This document shows positions 28,954 to 35,199 of a stretch of 35,199 nucleotides of DNA, piece by piece. The notes beneath the pieces were generated by a model. That model searched no databases and was not told the origin of the DNA. It worked only from the letters and a program-made list of their open reading frames with translations. Source of the stretch: Streptomyces africanus (GTDB lineage: Bacteria; Actinomycetota; Actinomycetes; Streptomycetales; Streptomycetaceae); NCBI RefSeq assembly GCF_002150735.1, contig NZ_MUKA01000232.1, positions 1 to 35,199 of the forward strand, written 5' to 3'. The stretch's first letter is position 1, and each line of letters opens with the position of its first letter. The translations under genes were made by a program, and so were the position numbers.

Positions 28954-29966
28954 CAACGGGTGCCCCTCGCGGCGAACTGGGCGATCTTGTCGACGTTGGA
29001 CTTGTCGACGAAAGCCGGGCCGGTCAGGACCGCCTGTTCACCGCCGCCCATGTAGTTGCCGTTGGTCTTGTACAGCCACAGCGAGTCGATCGCCAGGTAG
29101 CCCTGGAGGTAGGGCTGCTGGTCGACCGCGAACTGGATCGTGCCCTTGCTGATGGCGCCGGTGAGGTCCTTGTTCAGGTCGAAGGTGGCGATCTTGGCCT
29201 TGCTGCCCGCCTCGGACACGGACTGCACGGCGGTCAGCGCGTACGAGGCGCCGAGGCTGACGATGTAGTCGATGGAGCGGTCCTGCTGCAGCTTGGCGGT
29301 GATCGTCGCCTTCACGGCCGGCATGTCGGTGCCGTTGACGTAGAGGTTCTCCGTCTTGCCGTGGAAGGTCTTCTTCACGCCGTCGCAGCGCTGGGTGAGG
29401 CCGATGTTGCCCTGCTCGGTGATGACGCAGACGGCCTTCTTGGCGCCGACCTCGTTCAGCTTCTTGCCGAACGCCTCGCCGGCCACGGTCTCGTCCTGAC
29501 CGAAGAACTCCATCAGGCCGAGGTTCTTCCACTCGCTCACACCGGAGTTGAGGCCGACGACGGGGATCCCTGCCGCCGTGGCCTTGTGGACGACGTCCTT
29601 CATGGCCTCCGGCTTGGCGAGGGTGACCGCGATGCCGTCGACCTTCTGATCGATGGCGTTCTGGACCAGGTTGGCCTGGTTGCCCGCGTTCGGGTCGTTG
29701 GAGTAGACGAGCTTGATGTTGTCCTTCGCGGCGGCCGCCACGGCGCCCTTGCGGACGATGTCCCAGAAGGTGTCGCCGGGCCCCTGGTGGGTGATCATCG
29801 CGACGGTCAGACGGGGCGTGGTGGCCTTGCCTGCGGACACGCCGTCGGCGCCTTCCTCGGTCTTCTTCCCGCCCGAACTGCTGGTGCAGCCGGCGAGGGT
29901 CAGTGCGGTGACCGTGGCCATGGCCACGAGAGAGGCGCATCTGCGCGCATGAGAAGAGCGGTGCAT
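28953..29966 (-). CDS. Sugar-type substrate-binding lipoprotein (Peripla_BP_4), without transporter genes
   Basis: A 337-aa ribose-type binding protein. Signal and lipobox: ATVTALTLAGCTSSSGGK, Cys27. Binding-domain motifs are LTVAMITHQGPGDTFWDIVR, VDGIAVTLAKPEAMKDVV, AAGIPVVGLNSGVSEWKNLG, FGQDETVAGEAFGKKL, RSIDYIVSLGASYAL and IQFAVDQQPYLQGYLAIDSL. These match ribose/xylose/inositol-type proteins of CUT2 importers. No CUT2 permease or ATPase is near, so it either serves an importer elsewhere or is part of a sensory unit with the divergent LacI regulator. ATG at 29966, AGGACAG just upstream. It leads a two-gene unit with the serine hydrolase. Confidence 0.92.
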   Translation of the reverse strand: MHRSSHARRCASLVAMATVTALTLAGCTSSSGGKKTEEGADGVSAGKATTPRLTVAMITHQGPGDTFWDIVRKGAVAAAAKDNIKLVYSNDPNAGNQANLVQNAIDQKVDGIAVTLAKPEAMKDVVHKATAAGIPVVGLNSGVSEWKNLGLMEFFGQDETVAGEAFGKKLNEVGAKKAVCVITEQGNIGLTQRCDGVKKTFHGKTENLYVNGTDMPAVKATITAKLQQDRSIDYIVSLGASYALTAVQSVSEAGSKAKIATFDLNKDLTGAISKGTIQFAVDQQPYLQGYLAIDSLWLYKTNGNYMGGGEQAVLTGPAFVDKSNVDKIAQFAARGTR

Positions 29967-30086
29967 CTGTCCTGGACCTTACTGTGCGACAAGGAGAGGA
30001 AGCGGAGAAGCCGTACGAGCCCAGAACCCGAGGTCTGGAGATCGGGCGGCCCGAGCGGCGTCGCGGCGCCGGACAACGGCATTCCG

Positions 30087-30125
30087 TTGGAGCGCTCCAA
30101 TGGCCTACACTTTGGAGCGCTCCAA
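30087..30125. promoter_or_regulatory. Two identical LacI operators
   Basis: TTGGAGCGCTCCAA occurs at 30087-30100 and again at 30112-30125, each a perfect 14-bp palindrome with the central CG typical of LacI/GalR sites; centres are 25 bp apart. TACACT at 30106-30111, between them, could be the -10 of the lacI-type gene, so binding would block it. The same sites are placed to control the divergent binding-protein gene. Confidence 0.8.
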
Positions 30126-30154
30126 CAGGTACGTCAAGAGGTTCGGGAGGTTGC

Positions 30155-31153
30155 GTGTCGGTAACGCTGGAGGATGTCGCGGCCCGAGCCGGCGTATCGC
30201 GGTCCCTGGCCAGCCTGGTGATGCGGAACGACCCCCGCGTCTCCGCACGGCGCCGGGAGGCGGTGCTGAAGGCGGCGGCCGAGCTGGGCTACCGCCCCAA
30301 CGCCCATGCCGCCCAGCTCGCCAGCCGGCGCACCATGACGGTGGGGGTCGTCCTGGTGGAGCTGCGCAATCCCGTCTACACGGAGATCTTCACCGGCGTT
30401 CAGGAACAGGCCGAGCAGGCCGGTTACGGAGTGCTCCTCACCGGCGGGGAACTTCTGACCGCGGACACCGAGCGACGGGCCATCGACGGTTTGCTGGAGC
30501 ACCGGGTGGACGGCATCGTCCTCGTCGGTCCCCGGCTGGCGTCGAAGGACCTGCGCGAGCTGGCCGACCGCGTGCCCCTGGTCGTCGTGGGCCGTCATGT
30601 CCAGGGCGTCGACTCGGTTGCGGTCGACACCCGGCACGGCACCCGCCTCGCCGTCGAACATCTCGTCGGACTCGGCCACGAGGACATCGCCCACATCGAC
30701 GGCGGCAAGGGCCCCGGGGCCGAGAGTCACCGCCGGGCCTACCTCGACACCATGGAGGAGCATGGACTGTCCGCGTACAGCCGCATGGTCCGCGGCGACT
30801 ACACCGAGCAGGGCGGCAGGCGAGCGGCGGAGATCCTGCTGTCGAGTTCCCACCCTCCCACGGCTGTCTTCGCGGCCAACGACCTGTCCGCCCTCGGTGT
30901 CCTCGCGGCCCTCAAACATCGAGGGATGAGTGCGCCGGAAGACCTGTCGCTGATCGGCTTCGACAACACGGTTCTCGCCCAGTTCGGCTATATCGACCTG
31001 ACCACCATCGACACCCCCCGCCACGACATGGGAACGACCGCGGTGACCCTGCTGACCGCCCGGATCGAGGACACCGGCCGCCCGGCCCGCCCCACGCAAC
31101 TCGCTCCACGGCTGATCGTGCGCTCCACCACCGTCCCGCGCCCCGGGGTCTAG
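30155..31153 (+). CDS. LacI-family transcriptional regulator
   Basis: A 332-aa repressor. N-terminal HTH at about 4-24 (TLEDVAARAGVSRSLASLVM) and hinge with KAAAELGYRPNAHAAQLASR; periplasmic-binding-like sensor MTVGVVLVELRNPVYTEIFT, VDGIVLVGPRL, VDTRHGTRLAVEHLVGLGHE, PPTAVFAANDLSALGVLAAL, LSLIGFDNTVLAQF and LTTIDTPRHDMGTTA. GTG start at 30155 with GGGAGG 4 nt upstream; upstream codons in frame cross the operators. Sensor fold is similar to that of the adjacent binding protein, so a sugar ligand common to both is likely. Divergent from the binding-protein/serine hydrolase pair and probably repressing both directions. Confidence 0.94.
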   Translation: MSVTLEDVAARAGVSRSLASLVMRNDPRVSARRREAVLKAAAELGYRPNAHAAQLASRRTMTVGVVLVELRNPVYTEIFTGVQEQAEQAGYGVLLTGGELLTADTERRAIDGLLEHRVDGIVLVGPRLASKDLRELADRVPLVVVGRHVQGVDSVAVDTRHGTRLAVEHLVGLGHEDIAHIDGGKGPGAESHRRAYLDTMEEHGLSAYSRMVRGDYTEQGGRRAAEILLSSSHPPTAVFAANDLSALGVLAALKHRGMSAPEDLSLIGFDNTVLAQFGYIDLTTIDTPRHDMGTTAVTLLTARIEDTGRPARPTQLAPRLIVRSTTVPRPGV

Positions 31154-31266
31154 CCCACGCGGTAAGGGCGGCCATGCTGCGGCAGGGTTCTACGCGCCCA
31201 CGCATCCCGACCCGCGTCTGGCTGATCATCACGAAAGCGAGCGCGACGGCACCTGTCCGCACCTCG

Positions 31267-31470
31267 GGGCGGATGTCCGGTGCCGGCGAGGGTCACCTGC
31301 CGGTGGGCGAGGTCGAGGTGGGAGTAGAGGCACGAGACGAAGCGGCTGGCGTTGAGGTCGGCGAGGTCGCGGCCGGTGCGGGTGAGGCCTGGTCGGGCGT
31401 GGCTCCGGCCGTGGCGTGCGAGTGCACGGCCATGCGTACCAGGCCCATGAGGGCGGCTATCAAGTCCGGT
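31267..31470 (-). pseudogene. SpoIIE-type PP2C phosphatase fragment
   Basis: On the minus strand, ALMGLVRMAVHSHATAGATP then a frameshift near 31390 to DLADLNASRFVSCLYSHLDL, AHRQVTLAGTGHPP. This is the middle of a SpoIIE-like phosphatase domain ('LN-SRFVTCLYA-LDL', 'AGHPPP'). Both the N-terminal sensor and the C terminus are missing. Confidence 0.6.
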
Positions 31471-31555
31471 CACTGTGGGCAGGACGTGGGCTAGGCCGTG
31501 CTTGGCTTCGCAGTGGCGTGCCCGGAACCGGCGCAGGCGAAGCACAGGTTCCGCT

Positions 31556-31765
31556 GCGCCCGGGGCGAGGTGGACGACATCGTCCCGCTGGTCGGCGCTC
31601 GCACCCGCGAGCGGCTGGCCGAGGCGCTGCCCGCGGTGGAGCTGATCCTCACCGCGGACGACCTCGCCGAGATCGAGAGGGCGGTGCCGCCGGGCGCGGC
31701 GCGCGGCGACCGATTCCCGTCCGCCTTCATGTCCGGCCTCGGTGTCGGCAACTGGGTCCGCCTCT
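31556..31765 (+). pseudogene. Aldo/keto reductase, C-terminal fragment
   Basis: On the plus strand: RGEVDDIVPLVGARTRERLA, EALPAVELILTADDLAEIER, AVPPGAARGDRFPSAFM, GLGVGN. 'DIVP-VGAR-R-RL-EAL' is the NADP-phosphate-binding end of aldo/keto reductases. The barrel preceding it is gone; there is no start codon for it in context. 31154-31266 and 31766-31829 hold nothing recognisable. Confidence 0.65.
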
Positions 31766-31829
31766 CACCGCGCCCGAGGAGGCCCAGTCGGGTTTCGAGC
31801 AGGCGCCGAGCAAGTTCGAAGACACGCAT

Positions 31830-32672
31830 TCAGCCCTTGACGGCGGAGCTGGCGACACCCTGGACGAACCACCGCTGGAAGAAGGCGAAAACCACCAGGA
31901 CCGGCAGGACCAGGAGGACGCCGAAGGCGAGGATCTGGCCCCAGTCCGGGGGCTCCTGGCCCTGGAAGACGCTTATCTCCAGCGGCAGCGGGCGCACCGA
32001 CGGGTCGGAGACCATCAGCACCGGCCACAGGAACGAGCCCCACTGGATGAGGAAGGTCAGGATCGCCACGGAGGCGAAGGCCGGCTTCGACATGGGGACG
32101 ACGATCGCGAAGAAGGTACGCCAGGGGCCGGCGCCGTCGATGCGGGCGGCTTCCTCGATGCTCGGCGGGATCGAGCGGAAGAACGTATGGAACTGGTACA
32201 CCGAGAAGGCGTTGGCGATGAACGGGAGCGCCAGGATGGGGAGGGTGTTGCGCTGGTCGTTGAACATGTAGAAGAGCGGCACCGCCACCGACTCGAACGG
32301 GACCAGCATCAGCAGCAGGATGAGCGTGAAGACGGCGTTCCGGCCACGCCACTTCAGCCGGGACAGCCCGTAGGCGGCCATCGAGTTGACGAACAGACCG
32401 CCTGTGACAACGACGAACGCCAGCAGCAGTGAGACTCCCATGAAGCCCCAGAAGTAGCCGGTGCTGTCGGAGTCGAGGCTGTCGAGGACGGCGGAGTAGT
32501 TGTCGAAGGACAGGTGGGTGGGCAGGAATCCGGACAGGCCGTCGAGGACCTCGTCGGACGGCTTGAGACTGCCCAGGAACAGGTAGATCACGGGCAGCAC
32601 GAAGACGAAGGCCAGGACACTCAGGACGGCGTAGTCCATGAAGCGGCGCAGGGGCGTAGGGGTCGTGCCCAT
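31830..32672 (-). CDS. Carbohydrate ABC transporter permease (MalG-type)
   Basis: A 280-aa inner-membrane permease with six hydrophobic helices. The EAA loop is PPSIEEAARIDGAGPWRTFF, the CUT1 consensus that docks the ATPase. N-terminal YAVLSVLAFVFVLPVIYLFL and GSLKPSDEV, and the C-terminal WFVQGVASSAVKG, match the MalG group. ATG at 32672 lies 3 bp after the stop of the partner permease. No ATPase gene is seen in this unit; in Streptomyces a shared MsiK-type ATPase usually serves such importers (known of the genus, inferred here). Last gene of the operon; the aldo/keto reductase and PP2C fragments lie downstream. Confidence 0.95.
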   Translation of the reverse strand: MGTTPTPLRRFMDYAVLSVLAFVFVLPVIYLFLGSLKPSDEVLDGLSGFLPTHLSFDNYSAVLDSLDSDSTGYFWGFMGVSLLLAFVVVTGGLFVNSMAAYGLSRLKWRGRNAVFTLILLLMLVPFESVAVPLFYMFNDQRNTLPILALPFIANAFSVYQFHTFFRSIPPSIEEAARIDGAGPWRTFFAIVVPMSKPAFASVAILTFLIQWGSFLWPVLMVSDPSVRPLPLEISVFQGQEPPDWGQILAFGVLLVLPVLVVFAFFQRWFVQGVASSAVKG

Positions 32673-32675
32673 GGG

Positions 32676-33695
32676 TCAGTCCTCGTTTCCGGGCCGGACG
32701 ACGCGGCGCTGGATGAGCGTCAGGACGACGACGATCAGGAAGAAGACGACGGTGATCGCGGACGCCTGGCCGATGTTGTTCTGGTCGAAGGCGGTGGTGA
32801 CGGCCTGGTACATCACGGTGCGGGTGGCGTCCTCGTCCATGCCGCCGCCGCGGACGAGGACGTACACCTGGTCGAAGACCCGGAAGGAGAGCACCGAGGT
32901 GAGCATGGCGACGAAGACGAGGGTGCCGTGGATGCCGGGCAGGGTGACGTGGCGGAACTGCTGCCAGCGGGAGGCGCGGTCGAGTGCGGCGGCCTCGTAG
33001 AGCTCCCCCGGGATCTGCTGGAGGCCGGCCAGGAGGATGACCATCTGGAAGCCGACGCCCTGCCAGATCGACAGCACGATGAGCGAGGCCATGGCCGTGG
33101 CGCCGTCGCCGAGCCAGTCGAAGGCGCCCCAGTTGCCGAAACTCACCGCGTCCAGCGCGGAGTTGAGCATGCCCTGGTCGCTGCGGGCCAGGATGAGGCG
33201 CCAGATCACGGCGACCAGCGCCATGGGGAAGACGACCGGCATGAAGAACAGGGACCGGAAGAGGCCGATGGCCTTGAGCTTGCGGTTGAGCAGGATGGCC
33301 AGCCCGAGTGCCAGGGCCGTCTGCACCGGTACGACGACCACGGCGAAGGTCAGGTTGTTCAGCAGGGCCCGCAGGAACGGGCCCGACAGGTCCGGGTCGG
33401 TGAACAGCCGCCGGTACTGCTCCAGGCCGAAGAAGGTGGGCTCCAGCGGGGAGCCGAGGCGGACGTTGTAGAAGGAGAGCACCACGGCGTAGCCGAACGG
33501 CACACCGACGAAGACGATGAGTCCGACCACGGCCGGGGCGGACATGAGCAGGCCGTGCAGCCAGTCGCGATTCTTAGGGCCCGGACGGGTTGATCGCATC
33601 GATCGCTTCGAACGCGCGGGCTTCACGGAGGTCACGGACGGGGCCTGCTCCGGGCCGGGCGGCGGCACGGCGGGCGCGGGTTCCACGGATGTCAC
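32676..33695 (-). CDS. Carbohydrate ABC transporter permease (MalF-type)
   Basis: A 339-aa permease with six TM segments. EAA loop at IPGELYEAAALDRASRWQQF; other marks are LLMSAPAVVGLIVFVGVPFG and LFRSLFFMPVVFPMALVAVI. It forms the heterodimeric channel with the MalG-type protein. The N terminus is unusual: GTG at 33695 and a second GTG 60 nt later (33635) lie in duplicated sequence (VTSVEPA / VTSVKPA), each with similar upstream DNA, so the true start could be either. The product from 33635 would be 319 aa. It is preceded by the binding-protein gene (63-bp gap). Confidence 0.93.
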   Translation of the reverse strand: MTSVEPAPAVPPPGPEQAPSVTSVKPARSKRSMRSTRPGPKNRDWLHGLLMSAPAVVGLIVFVGVPFGYAVVLSFYNVRLGSPLEPTFFGLEQYRRLFTDPDLSGPFLRALLNNLTFAVVVVPVQTALALGLAILLNRKLKAIGLFRSLFFMPVVFPMALVAVIWRLILARSDQGMLNSALDAVSFGNWGAFDWLGDGATAMASLIVLSIWQGVGFQMVILLAGLQQIPGELYEAAALDRASRWQQFRHVTLPGIHGTLVFVAMLTSVLSFRVFDQVYVLVRGGGMDEDATRTVMYQAVTTAFDQNNIGQASAITVVFFLIVVVLTLIQRRVVRPGNED

Positions 33696-33715
33696 GGAAG
33701 GGTCCTGTTCCCGGC
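33623..33715 (-). repeat. Imperfect 60-bp tandem duplication around the permease start
   Basis: The stretch that encodes the start region of the MalF-type permease occurs twice, 60 bp apart: minus-strand CAGGACCCTTCCGTGACATC and CAGGCCCCGTCCGTGACCTC. Each contains a GTG codon in frame. The repeats have diverged, so the event is not recent. Confidence 0.6.
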
Positions 33716-33758
33716 GGGGCGGGCGCGCGCGGTGGGCGGCCCGCCCCGGCCGATGGTC

Positions 33759-35105
33759 CTACGGAATCTTGTAGCCGGCGTTGTCGGAGAAGTCCCGGTC
33801 GATGGCGCGGGCGGCCTTCTCCAGGGCGCTCTTGGGGTCGGCGCCGCCGTAGACGGAGTTCAGGGCCTCGCTGAACTTCGCGGTGACGGTGGGGTATCCG
33901 GCGGTCACCGGGCGGGTGACGGCGACGCAGGACTTGGTGATGTCGCTGTCACCGCAGGGCTTGGCGAGCTGGTCGGCGAAGAGCTGGAGCGGGCCGCCCT
34001 GCTTGTAGAGGCTGCTCTTGGCGAGCGCGGTCTTGGTGGCGGGCACCGCCCCGTTGGCGGTCGTCATGGCGGTGACGTGGGTGTCGTTCAGGAGGGTGTC
34101 CAGGAACGTGCCTGCGGCTTTGGCGTTCTTGGTGTTGGCGCCGATGCCCCACGCCCAGGAACCCTGGCCGGTCTTGGGGCCGTTGCCGAAGTCGGGCAGC
34201 GGAAGGACGACGAGGTCGTCTCCGAGGGCCTTGCTGTAGGCGGGGTACATCCAGTGGCCGACCCAGCTGAGCGCGACGCGGCCCTTGGCGAAGGCGTTGC
34301 CGTCGGTGTTGGGGTCGACGTAGGGCTTCCAGGACTGGAAGGTCTTCAGGGCCGAGGCCACGGCCGGGGTGTCGAGGGCGCCTTCCGCCTTGCCGTCCTT
34401 GAGCAGGGAGCCTCCGGCGGACCAGACGATCGGAGCGAAGCCGTAGGTGCCCCACTCGGTCGCGAAGCCGCTGCCCTCCTGGAGGTCGAGGGTCTTGCCG
34501 TCGGAGTCCTTGGCCTTCAGCGCCTTGAGTGCGGAGGTGAACTGCGCCGCCGTCCAGTCGTCGGACAGGCCTTTCGGGTACTTCACTCCGGCCGCGTCCA
34601 GCAGCTTCTTGTTTCCGTAGATTCCGAGGCCCGAGTCGTACATGCCCAGGCCGTAGTGCTTGCCGCCTATTTCGCCCTGCGCCTTGATCGCGCCGGTGGC
34701 ATTGTCCAGTGTCTTGGCGGACACATAGCCGTCGATCGGCGCGAGCTTCTTGTTGTAGACGAAGTTGGCCATGGTCGGGCCGTCGTATTCCATCACGTCC
34801 GGCAGCTTGGTGGCGTCCGTGGCGGTGATGGTCTTGGTGTAGTCGTCGGCGGGGATCAGCTTCAGCTGAACCTTGACCTTGCTCTGAGAGGAGTTGAAGG
34901 ACTTCACCGCGGCCTGCAACGCGCTGTCCTCGCTCTGCTGACCCTGATGGGCCCAGACACTGATGGTGCCCGTGCCGCTGCCCGCCTCGGCGGCGGTGTC
35001 GGTGCCGCTGCCACCTCCGCCGCAGGCGGCGAGTGCCGCCAGAGGCAGGGCGAGGGCGAGGCCCGTACAGGCCGCGTGACGGTACCTTCGGTTTCCGGCG
35101 TTCAT
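33759..35105 (-). CDS. Carbohydrate ABC transporter substrate-binding lipoprotein (CUT1)
   Basis: A 448-aa extracellular sugar-binding protein, first gene of the operon. Signal MNAGNRRYRHAACTGLALAL, then LAALAAC lipobox with the acylated Cys at about 28, and a Gly/Ser/Thr linker. The mature protein shows TISVWAHQGQQSEDSALQAA, LPDVMEYDGPTMANF, YGLGMYDSGLGIYGNKKLLD, GKGRVALSWVGHWMYPAY-like sequence, WAWGIGANTKNAKAAGTFLD and NGAVPATKTALAK, typical of family 1 binding proteins for oligosaccharides. ATG at 35105 with GGAGG 7 nt upstream. Sugar identity cannot be told. It works with the two permeases and an ATPase encoded elsewhere. Confidence 0.94.
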   Translation of the reverse strand: MNAGNRRYRHAACTGLALALPLAALAACGGGGSGTDTAAEAGSGTGTISVWAHQGQQSEDSALQAAVKSFNSSQSKVKVQLKLIPADDYTKTITATDATKLPDVMEYDGPTMANFVYNKKLAPIDGYVSAKTLDNATGAIKAQGEIGGKHYGLGMYDSGLGIYGNKKLLDAAGVKYPKGLSDDWTAAQFTSALKALKAKDSDGKTLDLQEGSGFATEWGTYGFAPIVWSAGGSLLKDGKAEGALDTPAVASALKTFQSWKPYVDPNTDGNAFAKGRVALSWVGHWMYPAYSKALGDDLVVLPLPDFGNGPKTGQGSWAWGIGANTKNAKAAGTFLDTLLNDTHVTAMTTANGAVPATKTALAKSSLYKQGGPLQLFADQLAKPCGDSDITKSCVAVTRPVTAGYPTVTAKFSEALNSVYGGADPKSALEKAARAIDRDFSDNAGYKIP

Positions 35106-35199
35106 GGGTTGGTGCCTCCGTGCGAGGGTCGGTGCTGCTGCGAGGGTTTTGGGCGCTGAAGTGCTTCCGGGTCTGGGGATGTGGGGGCTCGGGGCGTGG
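35106..35199. other. Start of the upstream region of the sugar ABC operon
   Basis: 94 bp before the window ends. Contains the GGAGG ribosome site of the binding-protein gene; no operator palindrome was visible in this part. Confidence 0.3.

Noticed and set aside
32514..33593. 359-codon plus-strand Asp/Glu/Gln-rich ORF
   Set aside because: Antisense of the permease gene; the acidic composition is typical of such shadows, and there is no ribosome site.
1..35199. CRISPR arrays, tRNA or rRNA genes, riboswitches
   Set aside because: No regularly spaced repeats, cloverleaf with a GTTCGA-type T arm, or known riboswitch core was seen by eye in any gap. A covariance-model search would be needed to exclude small RNAs.

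Overview
The window is high-GC actinobacterial DNA with strong third-position GC bias, frequent GTG/TTG starts and typical Streptomyces families (CGNR regulator, LacI-controlled sugar uptake without a local ATPase, IS701-type transposase). It reads as an accessory or chromosome-arm segment of a Streptomyces-like genome. No rRNA, tRNA or CRISPR array was seen. Intact catabolic operons alternate with a large number of gene fragments.

Layout. 1-479: cut-off glycosyltransferase (-). 962-2311: unrecognised 449-aa protein (+). 2626-3219: nicotinamidase (-). 3364-3868: 3' half of an IS701-type element. 3870-9849: compact minus-strand operon, in transcription order a LysA-like PLP decarboxylase, a 60-codon ORF, a D-aminoacylase, an 88-codon ORF, an amino-acid ABC permease, its ATPase and its binding lipoprotein. 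A tandem-domain Lrp/AsnC regulator diverges from it (9994-11019). 11030-13432: wreckage, with a NACHT ATPase pseudogene, the opposite end of an IS701-type element, an MFS pseudogene, a truncated Lrp gene, a TetR stub and a 45-aa ORF. 13569-14303: F420/NADP-type oxidoreductase. 14515-14780: deleted IS5-type transposase. 14818-15684: FolD (-). 15808-16236: helicase fragment.

16441-20040 holds two parallel regulator/hydrolase pairs: a DhaA/epoxide-hydrolase-like enzyme divergent from a CGNR regulator, and an epoxide hydrolase divergent from a TetR regulator across a perfect 18-bp inverted repeat. Fragments of a TetR and an MFS gene lie between and after them. 20054-20605 is a P-loop kinase. 20786-26861 is a minus-strand operon (SDR, alpha/beta hydrolase with Thr at the nucleophile position, LtrA-type membrane protein, enoyl-CoA hydratase, and one ORF joining an MFS exporter to an SDR), opposed by a TetR gene at 27050-27628.

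27679-29966 encodes a serine hydrolase and a sugar-binding lipoprotein, divergent from a LacI regulator with two perfect operators between them. 31267-31765 holds PP2C and aldo/keto reductase fragments. 31830-35105 is a sugar ABC operon (binding protein, two permeases, no ATPase).

Most coherent system: the 3.9-11.0 kb unit. Importer, D-aminoacylase and a fold-III PLP enzyme, a family whose best-known decarboxylases act at a D-configured carbon, fit a pathway for scavenging N-acyl-D-amino acids or D-amino acids. The whole unit lies between the two opposite ends of IS701-type elements. The pathway is inference; the gene families and operon architecture are read from sequence.
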